A stretch of 64,000 nucleotides of DNA from an uncultured Lachnospiraceae bacterium (GTDB lineage: Bacteria > Bacillota > Clostridia > Lachnospirales > Lachnospiraceae). Positions within the stretch are counted from its first letter, which is position 1. Every line of letters begins with the position of its first letter. Below the pieces are notes generated by a model that saw nothing but the letters and a program-made list of their open reading frames with translations, made no database searches and had not been told where the DNA came from. A program made the position numbers and the translations under genes. Where the stretch lies: assembly GCA_945919795.1 (NCBI GenBank), contig CAMEJJ010000013.1:18347-82346 (forward strand), in the 5' to 3' direction. Positions 25,081-31,887 of the stretch are shown here, piece by piece.

Positions 25081-26214
25081 ATGAGCAATATTATTTCATT
25101 TTTGAATCAGATAAACAGCATATATATTTTTGGTGCACACTCCAGAGCAAAAACTTTGATGGGATATGTGACAGAGTTATTTCCTGATTTAATAATCAGA
25201 GGTTTTTTGACAGATAATGAGGAAAAAAATGATGATCAGATTGAAAATATTTCTGTTCTTCATATGAGTGGAAGTTTGAAACTTGATAAATCGTCACCGG
25301 TGCTCCTTGCCACAAAGGGGATTTTTCATGAGCAGATTATTAAAAGATTACAAGATTATGGATTTTCTTCCATTCTGCCCATAACTGTAGATGTGGACAA
25401 TTGTCTGCGCAATGCTTATGTCAGTAAGGTCTATGCAAAGCAGGGCAGAGAGTTTATAAAGTTAGAACATTTTCAGAATGATAGGGATCATAATGAAGTT
25501 ATAGAGAAAACGGATAATGAAAATCTCAATATCTGTGTATGTGTGGCAAAATCCATTTATGACAGAGAATTGGATACACCCTATATTTATCCCGATTACG
25601 AAAATCCAATTCAGGTCGGCGCAGCACTTACGAATGAGCGGTTAAAGGATATAGAGTGGATTGACAGTACAGGGGATAACATTTCTGAAAGAAATCGCCA
25701 GTATAGTGAGTTGACCGGATTATACTGGATGTGGAAAAACCGTCATTACGATATAGCCGGACTGGTGCATTATCGAAGACATTTTATTTTGCCTCCTGAC
25801 TGGTTGGATATTATGGTGCAGAATAAAGTGGATGTTATTGTACCGGTTCCCACCTATGTATACCCAAATATTGATGCAAACTATCGTGAACGGCATATTC
25901 CTGAGGATTGGGATTTCTTGCTTCATTATTTAAAAGAAATGGATAGGGATACATATGAGACTGCTCTAGAGGTTTTTGATGGTAGTTTGTATCTTCCGTG
26001 CAATATGTTTATTGCAAAATGGGAAGTGCTGGATGACTTGTGTTCATGGATGTTTCCGATTCTGGACGCGGTTACCAAAAACGGTGGAACAAAAGAAGAT
26101 GTTTATATGAACCGTTATGCGGGATTTGTGTCGGAACGTTTGATTACCTTATTTTTTACTTTGCATCGTGACAAATATAAAATAGTTTATGTGGATCGTA
26201 TTTTCTTAAAATAA
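25081..26214 (+). CDS. DUF4422 glycosyltransferase with N-terminal Rossmann-like domain
   Basis: 377 residues. Residues 1-110 are the recurring domain (INSIYIFGAHSRAKTLMG). From about 150 it matches the DUF4422 family (IQVGAALTNERLKDIEW, YSELTGLYWMWKNR, IAGLVHYRRHF, SLYLPCNMFIAKW), which are GT-A-like transferases of exopolysaccharide clusters. No strong ribosome site precedes the ATG (AATGGTAGCATTAGTAT), so translation may be weak or the start slightly wrong. It is the first plus-strand gene after the reversed patch, and its base composition resembles the flanks more than the AT-rich block. Confidence 0.83.
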   Translation: MSNIISFLNQINSIYIFGAHSRAKTLMGYVTELFPDLIIRGFLTDNEEKNDDQIENISVLHMSGSLKLDKSSPVLLATKGIFHEQIIKRLQDYGFSSILPITVDVDNCLRNAYVSKVYAKQGREFIKLEHFQNDRDHNEVIEKTDNENLNICVCVAKSIYDRELDTPYIYPDYENPIQVGAALTNERLKDIEWIDSTGDNISERNRQYSELTGLYWMWKNRHYDIAGLVHYRRHFILPPDWLDIMVQNKVDVIVPVPTYVYPNIDANYRERHIPEDWDFLLHYLKEMDRDTYETALEVFDGSLYLPCNMFIAKWEVLDDLCSWMFPILDAVTKNGGTKEDVYMNRYAGFVSERLITLFFTLHRDKYKIVYVDRIFLK

Positions 26215-26314
26215 GAGATTATATATTATAAAGATAATACCGGGATGAAAATGGTAAGAACTGTAAAAAACATTTTGAATTGATGTATTGAGACGAGGCT
26301 TTGAGAGGAATAAT

Positions 26315-27361
26315 ATGAATTTATATTTAAAGCAGATAGAGGAAATTGCAAAAACTGACCTTCTCTGGGAAAAACTTTCGGGAAGAACATTGTTGTTATC
26401 CGGGGCAACCGGGATGATTGGTAAATGTCTTGTTGATATTCTGATGAAGCATAATGACGGACAGAAGGATCCGATAAAAGCTGTCAGAGTGATTGCTCTG
26501 AGCCGTAATGAGCAAAGGGCGAAAGAAAGATTCGGAGAGTATTGGGACAGAGATGATTTTCAATATGTTGCCTGTGATGTCAATAAAGACATTCCCGAAT
26601 TTGGAACTGTTGATTTTGTAGTTCATGCAGCCAGTAATACACATCCACTGCAATACGCCAATGATTCCATCGGAACTATTGCTTCTAATATTATCGGAAC
26701 AAAAAACTTGCTGGATTATGCTACAGAACATGGAACGAAGCGGTTTTGTTTTGTCTCCTCGGTGGAAGTATATGGCGAGAATCGTGGCGATGTAGAAAAA
26801 TTTGATGAAAGTTATCTGGGCTATATTGACTGCAATACATTAAGGGCAGGATATCCTGAGAGCAAACGATTGGGAGAAACCCTCTGCAATGCCTATTTTC
26901 AAACCTATGGATTGGATTTTGTCATACCAAGGCTTAGTAGAGTTTATGGCCCGACAATGTTGCAGTCTGATTCCAAGGCAATTTCCCAGTTTATTAAAAG
27001 GGCGGCGGACGGTGAAGATATTGTCTTAAAGAGCGAAGGAAACCAGAAATATTCATATTCTTTTGTGACGGATGCGGTAGCGGGTATTTTATATACTTTG
27101 TTATTGGGAGAATGCGGACAGGCCTATAATATTGCGGATAAAAAATCCGATATAACATTAAAGGATCTGGCAGGATATCTGGCGCATATTGCTGGGACGA
27201 AGGTCGTTTTTGAGTTGCCAGATGAGAGTGAGAGAAGGGGATACTCGACTGCTACAAAGGCAATGCTTTGTGCCGATAAGCTGGAGCAGCTTGGCTGGAG
27301 AGCCAATGTACATATGGAAGCCGGACTTGCAGAGACTGTTGCTTCAATGAAAAATGTGTAA
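26315..27361 (+). CDS. NAD-dependent epimerase/dehydratase (extended SDR)
   Basis: 348 residues from ATG 26315, chosen for the GAGAGGA 6 bases upstream. It has the NAD-binding motif LSGATGMIGKCL, VVHAASNTHP, the active-site SSVEVYG and YPESK (Tyr-x3-Lys), and PRLSRVYGPTML. These mark nucleotide-sugar 4-epimerases, 4,6-dehydratases and related reductases. It sits directly before two IspD/TarI-like cytidylyltransferases, so it may act on a CDP-linked alditol or sugar (inference). It could also supply the keto sugar for the aminotransferase at 10470. Confidence 0.88.
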   Translation: MNLYLKQIEEIAKTDLLWEKLSGRTLLLSGATGMIGKCLVDILMKHNDGQKDPIKAVRVIALSRNEQRAKERFGEYWDRDDFQYVACDVNKDIPEFGTVDFVVHAASNTHPLQYANDSIGTIASNIIGTKNLLDYATEHGTKRFCFVSSVEVYGENRGDVEKFDESYLGYIDCNTLRAGYPESKRLGETLCNAYFQTYGLDFVIPRLSRVYGPTMLQSDSKAISQFIKRAADGEDIVLKSEGNQKYSYSFVTDAVAGILYTLLLGECGQAYNIADKKSDITLKDLAGYLAHIAGTKVVFELPDESERRGYSTATKAMLCADKLEQLGWRANVHMEAGLAETVASMKNV

Positions 27362-27396
27362 ATTCTGGAGGATGTACGACAGAGAAAAGAGGGAAT

Positions 27397-28104
27397 ATGA
27401 ATACAGCACTTATATTAGCAGCGGGAACCGATGCCAGATTTCAGATGGATGTTCCCAAGCAGTTTGTGAATGTAAATAACCGGCCACTTTTGGTTTATAC
27501 CTTGGAAAAATTTCAGGCTCATTCTGAAATCGATGAGATTATTGTCATCTGTCTGGATGGCTGGCAGGAAATGGTCAGGGTATACGCAAAACAATTTCAT
27601 ATCACGAAATTGACGCAGATTCTGGCTGGTGGAGATAACGCACAGCAATCGACATACCTTGGCCTGCAGTTTTTAAAAGAACAGAAAAATATGCAAAGCG
27701 GAGATATTGTGATCATTCATGATGCAATCAGACCAATGGTATCTGAAGAATTGATTACAAAAAGTATTCGGAAGTGTCGGAAATCCGGTATGGGAGTGGC
27801 TGCAATTCGCGTAATGGATGCAGTGATGCGTACAGATAACGGCAAAGTTGGAACCGAAAGCATCAATAGAGATTCAATTATGAAAATACAAACGCCACAG
27901 GCATTTGATTTTGGATATATCTGGGAGATGCATAATCTTGCAAAAGCAAAAGGTGTGACAGGATATTGGGATAATACTGGTATGTTAACAAGCCTGGGAG
28001 AAAAGATTCATTTTTCGGAAGGCTCTGATTTGAATATAAAAGTGAATACGACGGAAGATGTGGCAATGTTTAGGGCGCTTTATATTATGTCACAAACAGA
28101 ATGA
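27397..28104 (+). CDS. IspD/TarI-like cytidylyltransferase, first copy
   Basis: 235 residues of the CTP-dependent cytidylyltransferase family (IspD, TarI and relatives), which makes CDP-linked alditols. Visible are the N-terminal nucleotide loop LILAAGTDARFQMDVPKQF, then IIVICLDGW, IIHDAIRPMVS and the C-terminal IKVNTTEDVAMF. The loop normally reads G-x-G-x-R; here it is G-T-D-A-R, so the second glycine is replaced by Asp, which may weaken CTP binding. The copy immediately downstream keeps the glycine. IspD for isoprenoid synthesis would normally be single and elsewhere, so a CDP-ribitol or CDP-glycerol role suits the nearby LicD and glycerophosphotransferase-like genes. Confidence 0.83.
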   Translation: MNTALILAAGTDARFQMDVPKQFVNVNNRPLLVYTLEKFQAHSEIDEIIVICLDGWQEMVRVYAKQFHITKLTQILAGGDNAQQSTYLGLQFLKEQKNMQSGDIVIIHDAIRPMVSEELITKSIRKCRKSGMGVAAIRVMDAVMRTDNGKVGTESINRDSIMKIQTPQAFDFGYIWEMHNLAKAKGVTGYWDNTGMLTSLGEKIHFSEGSDLNIKVNTTEDVAMFRALYIMSQTE

Positions 28105-28130
28105 GGAAGATTGTGTAAAGGAAACAAAGG

Positions 28131-28841
28131 ATGAATGTAGCCATTATTTTAGCCGGAGGACACGGTAGCCGGACAGAACAGGATATTCCCAAACAGTTTA
28201 TGAATGTCTATGAAAAACCATTGATTATTTATACGTTGGAAAATTTTGAAAAAAATCCGGAGATTGATGCTATTGAGGTTGTGTGTCTGGATGGCTGGCA
28301 TGAAGTGCTTCGTGCCTATGCCAAACAATATCATATTACGAAGTTAAAATGGATTATCAGTGGCGGAAATGACGGACAGGAATCGATTCAGAAAGGTGTG
28401 GAAGCACTGTCGGATGTATGCGGACCGGAAGATGTTGTGATGATTCATGATGCGATCCGTCCGTTTATCGGACAGGATATTATTACGGATGCTATTGTAA
28501 AATGTAAAAAGTATGGTTCCGGCTTAAGTGCAATTCGTTGTCAGGAGACAATTGTCCATACCAATGATGGACAGGAAGGTTTGGAGAATATTGACCGAAA
28601 GGAAGTCATGCGTGTACAGACCCCCCAGGCTTATTTGTATAAGAAAGCCAAATGGGCTTATGAGGAGGCTGACAGGCGAGGGATTAAAGGTGAGGTATAT
28701 ATTAATACCCTGATGTTGCATTTGGGAGAACATGTCTTTTTTTCAAAAGGCTCCACAAAGAATGTTAAGATTACGACGATAGATGATTTGGAAATATTTA
28801 AGGCCTTGCTCAAGATGGAGAGAGAGGATTGGATTCATTAG
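28131..28841 (+). CDS. IspD/TarI-like cytidylyltransferase, second copy
   Basis: 236 residues, tandem paralogue of the gene 26 bases upstream. The nucleotide loop is canonical (ILAGGHGSRTEQDIPKQF), followed by IEVVCLDGWHEV, VMIHDAIRPFIG, VMRVQTPQAYLY and VKITTIDDLEIF. Probably the active enzyme of the pair, giving a CDP-activated alditol for the LicD/CDP-glycerol-transferase-like proteins of this island (inference). The next gene group has its own FliA-type promoter. Confidence 0.87.
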   Translation: MNVAIILAGGHGSRTEQDIPKQFMNVYEKPLIIYTLENFEKNPEIDAIEVVCLDGWHEVLRAYAKQYHITKLKWIISGGNDGQESIQKGVEALSDVCGPEDVVMIHDAIRPFIGQDIITDAIVKCKKYGSGLSAIRCQETIVHTNDGQEGLENIDRKEVMRVQTPQAYLYKKAKWAYEEADRRGIKGEVYINTLMLHLGEHVFFSKGSTKNVKITTIDDLEIFKALLKMEREDWIH

Positions 28842-28879
28842 CAGATATAAAATTTTAGATGAAAATTTTCCTAAATCTA

Positions 28880-28906
28880 TAAACAATTTTGTTTTTTGGC
28901 CGATAA
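28880..28906 (+). promoter_or_regulatory. Perfect FliA/SigD promoter of flaG-fliD-fliS
   Basis: TAAA (28880-28883), exactly 15 bases, GCCGATAA (28899-28906), a full match to the flagellar sigma factor consensus. Confidence 0.92.
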
Positions 28907-28920
28907 CAATACTAAGAAGT

Positions 28921-28990
28921 GCACCAGGGTCTGTATAATAGACTTGTTTTGGTGCGAAGGAATGTAAACAAGGATTTCACATGGAGGTGG
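28921..28990 (+). promoter_or_regulatory. flaG leader: GCACCA/TGGTGC stem and GGA-loop hairpin over the ribosome site
   Basis: A long stem (GCACCA 28921-28926 with TGGTGC 28950-28955, inner GTCT/AGAC) is followed by CAC-ATGGAG-GTG (28978-28989), where the loop contains the GGAGG ribosome site. The loop ATGGAG is identical to the one in the small flagellin leader. Two more GGA triplets lie between the stems. The pattern suggests CsrA control of flaG translation (inference). Confidence 0.5.
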
Positions 28991-28995
28991 AAGAT

Positions 28996-29409
28996 ATGGC
29001 AATTGAACCATTAGGAAGTATTATGAGTGTGCAGGCACAGACCGCACAAAAAGTTGAACCTGTTCAGCCGGTAGCGAGCACGGAAGCAAGTGTACAGGCA
29101 GAAAAGGCCCCTGACTTAAAGACTTCGATTGTAAATGAGGTCAATAAAAAAGAAGAAGGCGCTGCCAATGACAGCCGACAGAATCAGCCGAGTAACGAGC
29201 AGATTAAGCAGGCGGTGGAAAAGCTAAATAAAAGTTTGCCCAATTCAGAGGCTGTATTTGGTATTCACGATAAGACAAATCGCGTTACAATTAAAATTAT
29301 TGATAAAGAGAGTAAAAAGGTCATTAAAGAATTACCACCTGAAAAAACGTTGGATATGATTGCCAAGGTTTGGGAAATGGCTGGTATTTTAGTGGATGAA
29401 AAGAGATAG
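28996..29409 (+). CDS. flaG: FlaG family protein
   Basis: 137 residues. ATG 28996 is chosen because the GGAGG at 28983-28987 lies 8 bases upstream; the ATG at 28981 is part of that ribosome site. The C-terminal half is the FlaG domain: VEKLNKSLPNSEAVFGIHD, then ITIK-type strand VTIKIIDKESKKVIKELPP and a final helix. The N-terminal half is a low-complexity, probably disordered tail. FlaG influences filament length in other bacteria. It precedes fliD at 11 bases, in the usual flaG-fliD-fliS order. Confidence 0.9.
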   Translation: MAIEPLGSIMSVQAQTAQKVEPVQPVASTEASVQAEKAPDLKTSIVNEVNKKEEGAANDSRQNQPSNEQIKQAVEKLNKSLPNSEAVFGIHDKTNRVTIKIIDKESKKVIKELPPEKTLDMIAKVWEMAGILVDEKR

Positions 29410-29420
29410 GAGGTTTTACT

Positions 29421-30941
29421 ATGGCAATCAGAATGACAGGATTAAATTCCGGATTAGATACGGAAAGCATCATTACTCAGCTTGTCAGTGCCAAAAAGAC
29501 TTCTGTTAACAGTATTAAAAAGGCACAGACAAAATTAAGCTGGAAAATTGATGCCTGGAAAGAATTAAACAGTAAGATATACAGTTTATATACAGGTGTT
29601 GTTGATAAGATGCGGTGGGATACCGCATACAATAAGAAAAAGACCAGTGTTTCTACCAATGGATTGTTGTCTGTCGTAGCCGGTAGTAATGCGGCAAACG
29701 GGGTTCAGACGGTAGCTGTTGAGAGCCTTGCAAAAGCTGCATATTTGACAGGCGGAAAAATGAAGCAGGCAGATGGCAGTAAAGTATCCGGTTCTACGAA
29801 GATGGTTGATTTGGGAATTACGGCAGGTAATACCATCAGCTTTACGTCGCAGGGAAACAAAACGGATATTGCCATTGACGAAAATACAACCGTGAACAGT
29901 CTGGTTTCACAATTGCAAAAAGCAGGCGTGAATGCAAGTTTTGATGAAGGTCAGCAGAGATTATTTGTCAGTGCAAAATCAACCGGTGCTGCATATGATT
30001 TTTCTTTCTCCGGTGATGAGAGCACGTTAAAGAAATTAGGACTGGTTGAAGATCCCGATAATGCATACGGTGCAGTAAAAATCGATGGTGCAGATGCGGT
30101 TATGTATTTGAATAATGCCAAGTTTGAATCATCTACCAATACTTTTCAAATTAACGGATCTACTTATACATTAGAGAGTGTTTCTGAAAAGAATGCGGAT
30201 GGATCATTAAAAGAAAGTACTATTACCACAACAGATGATTATGATGGCATTTATGATACCATTAAGAATTTCTTGACAGAATACAATAAGTTAATCAATG
30301 AAATGGATAAGATGTATAATGCGGCATCTTCGAAAGGATACGAACCCTTGTTATCGGAAGAAAAGGAAGCTTTGACCGAAACAGAAGTGTCCGATTGGGA
30401 AAAGAAGATTAAAGATTCGTTGTTGCGCAAGGATTCGTCTTTGAGTTCTGTGATTTCATCCATGACATCAGCAATGGCAGAGGGAATCACAGTCGGTGGA
30501 AAGACCATGTACTTATCCAGCTTCGGAATTAATACATTGGGCTACTTCAATGCAGAAGAAAATGAGAGACATGCATATCATATCAACGGAGACCCTGATG
30601 ATAGCAATACATCGACGAAAGAAGATACGTTAAAATCCATGATTGCAAGTGATCCGAATACAGTAAAGAGTTTCTTTACACAGTTATCCAACAATTTATA
30701 TAAGGCCATGACAAATTCTATGAGCCGCGTGGAAGGCTATAAGAGTATGTACAAGGTTTACAATGACAAGCAGATGGATACGGAACTGAGCAGTTACAAG
30801 ACCAAAATCTCTGACGCAGAAGAAAAACTGAATGATTATGAGGATAAATGGTATAAGAAATTTTCTGCAATGGAAACTGCATTGTCAAAATTGTCTTCAA
30901 AGCAGAGTGCGCTTAGTGGATTGCTGGGTGGTTCACAATAG
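29421..30941 (+). CDS. fliD: Flagellar filament cap protein FliD (HAP2)
   Basis: Forms the filament cap that folds and places flagellin subunits. The N-terminus carries the conserved TGLNSGLDTESIITQLV, then the coil KKTSVNSIKKAQTKLSWK. The middle shows AVESLAKAAYLTGG and a repeat-like SFTS fold (FliD_N and FliD_C regions). The C-terminus ends in a coiled segment (SSYKTKISDAEEKLNDYEDKWY) as usual. 506 residues is a normal length. TAGGAGG precedes the ATG. Expressed from the FliA-type promoter upstream of flaG. Confidence 0.95.
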   Translation: MAIRMTGLNSGLDTESIITQLVSAKKTSVNSIKKAQTKLSWKIDAWKELNSKIYSLYTGVVDKMRWDTAYNKKKTSVSTNGLLSVVAGSNAANGVQTVAVESLAKAAYLTGGKMKQADGSKVSGSTKMVDLGITAGNTISFTSQGNKTDIAIDENTTVNSLVSQLQKAGVNASFDEGQQRLFVSAKSTGAAYDFSFSGDESTLKKLGLVEDPDNAYGAVKIDGADAVMYLNNAKFESSTNTFQINGSTYTLESVSEKNADGSLKESTITTTDDYDGIYDTIKNFLTEYNKLINEMDKMYNAASSKGYEPLLSEEKEALTETEVSDWEKKIKDSLLRKDSSLSSVISSMTSAMAEGITVGGKTMYLSSFGINTLGYFNAEENERHAYHINGDPDDSNTSTKEDTLKSMIASDPNTVKSFFTQLSNNLYKAMTNSMSRVEGYKSMYKVYNDKQMDTELSSYKTKISDAEEKLNDYEDKWYKKFSAMETALSKLSSKQSALSGLLGGSQ

Positions 30942-30972
30942 TATTTATCCTATAGTACAAGGAGTATAGATT

Positions 30973-31356
30973 ATGGCAATTATTGGGAATCCTTATGCGC
31001 AATATCAAAACAGTAAAGTGTTGACAGCTTCGCCGGCAGAGCTTACTTTGATGTTGTATGAAGGAATTATTAAATTCACAAATATTGCGATTGTTGCGAT
31101 ACAGGAAAAAGATTATCAAAAGGCAAATACCAATATTATAAAGGCTGAGCGCATTGTCGATCACCTAAATGGAACCCTAAATCATAAATATCCGGTTGCG
31201 CAGGATTTTGAAAATATATACAAGTGTATTATGCAGGCATTGATTCAGGGAAATGTAAAAAAAGACTCAGCGGAGCTTGAGAGAGCGTTGGAATATAGTC
31301 GTATGATTCGCGATACATGGAAAGAGATTATGAAGCAGACTGAGAAGGAGTCTTAA
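30973..31356 (+). CDS. fliS: Flagellin export chaperone FliS
   Basis: 127 residues, all helical, with the FliS signature: NPYAQYQNSKVLTASPAEL, TLMLYEGIIKF, then NTNIIKAERIVDHLNGTL. FliS binds the C-terminal helix of flagellin in the cytoplasm and prevents early polymerisation. It follows fliD by 31 bases with AAGGAG before the ATG and ends directly before the next chaperone-like gene. Confidence 0.95.
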   Translation: MAIIGNPYAQYQNSKVLTASPAELTLMLYEGIIKFTNIAIVAIQEKDYQKANTNIIKAERIVDHLNGTLNHKYPVAQDFENIYKCIMQALIQGNVKKDSAELERALEYSRMIRDTWKEIMKQTEKES

Positions 31357-31358
31357 AA

Positions 31359-31832
31359 GTGACGAATGAATTGCAGATATTGATTGAATCTTTGAAAAAA
31401 AAGATAGGAATCATGGATGATATTCTATTGGCAAGTAAAGAACAAGAGAAGCTTTCAAATTCGACAGAATTTGATTCGGAGCGTTTTGATGAGTTGTTTG
31501 ATCAAAAAGATGTTCTTTTAAAAGAAATGGGTGAATTGGATCAGGGATTTGATACAACGTTTTCTAGAATTCGGGATGAATTGTTGGACAATAAAGAAAA
31601 ATATAGAGATGAAATCCTGCAATTGCAACAACTGATTCGGGCAACGGTTGACCATGGGACGGAAATCGCAGCGACGGAATCACGGACAAAAGATTCGTTG
31701 GGCAATGTTATGAAAAGACAAAAACAAGATCTTGCAAAGCGCAAAGTATCGTCCAAGACGGTAATGGATTATTACAAATCATCCAGTCAGCTAAATCATG
31801 TAGAACCGTTTTTTATGGATCAAAAAAAGTAA
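31359..31832 (+). CDS. FlgN/FliT-like flagellar chaperone
   Basis: 157 residues, nearly all helical and coiled. The start is GTG 31359, two bases after the fliS stop, with AAGGAG 8 bases upstream. The length, heptad pattern (ILIESLKKKIGIMDDILL, LFDQKDVLLKEMGELDQG) and the position after fliS fit the FlgN/FliT group of type III export chaperones. The C-terminal NVMKRQKQDLAKRK then YYKSSSQ is seen in Firmicutes members (from memory). It probably escorts FlgK/FlgL or FliD; sequence alone cannot decide which. Confidence 0.75.
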   Translation: MTNELQILIESLKKKIGIMDDILLASKEQEKLSNSTEFDSERFDELFDQKDVLLKEMGELDQGFDTTFSRIRDELLDNKEKYRDEILQLQQLIRATVDHGTEIAATESRTKDSLGNVMKRQKQDLAKRKVSSKTVMDYYKSSSQLNHVEPFFMDQKK

Positions 31833-31840
31833 AATTTGAA

Positions 31841-31868
31841 AAAGGCACTCTGTATTGAGTGCCTTTCA
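31841..31868 (+). terminator. Hairpin after the flagellar chaperone gene
   Basis: AAAGGCACTC pairs with GAGTGCCTTT around TGTATT (31841-31866). The T-run is short and interrupted, so termination may be partial and read-through into the LicD gene is possible. Confidence 0.6.
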
Positions 31869-31887
31869 TTAGTAAAGAGGATGAAAC

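Noticed and set aside
27397..28841. IspD of isoprenoid synthesis
   Set aside because: Two adjacent copies in a glycan/LicD context, with no other isoprenoid gene nearby, fit the TarI-like branch better.
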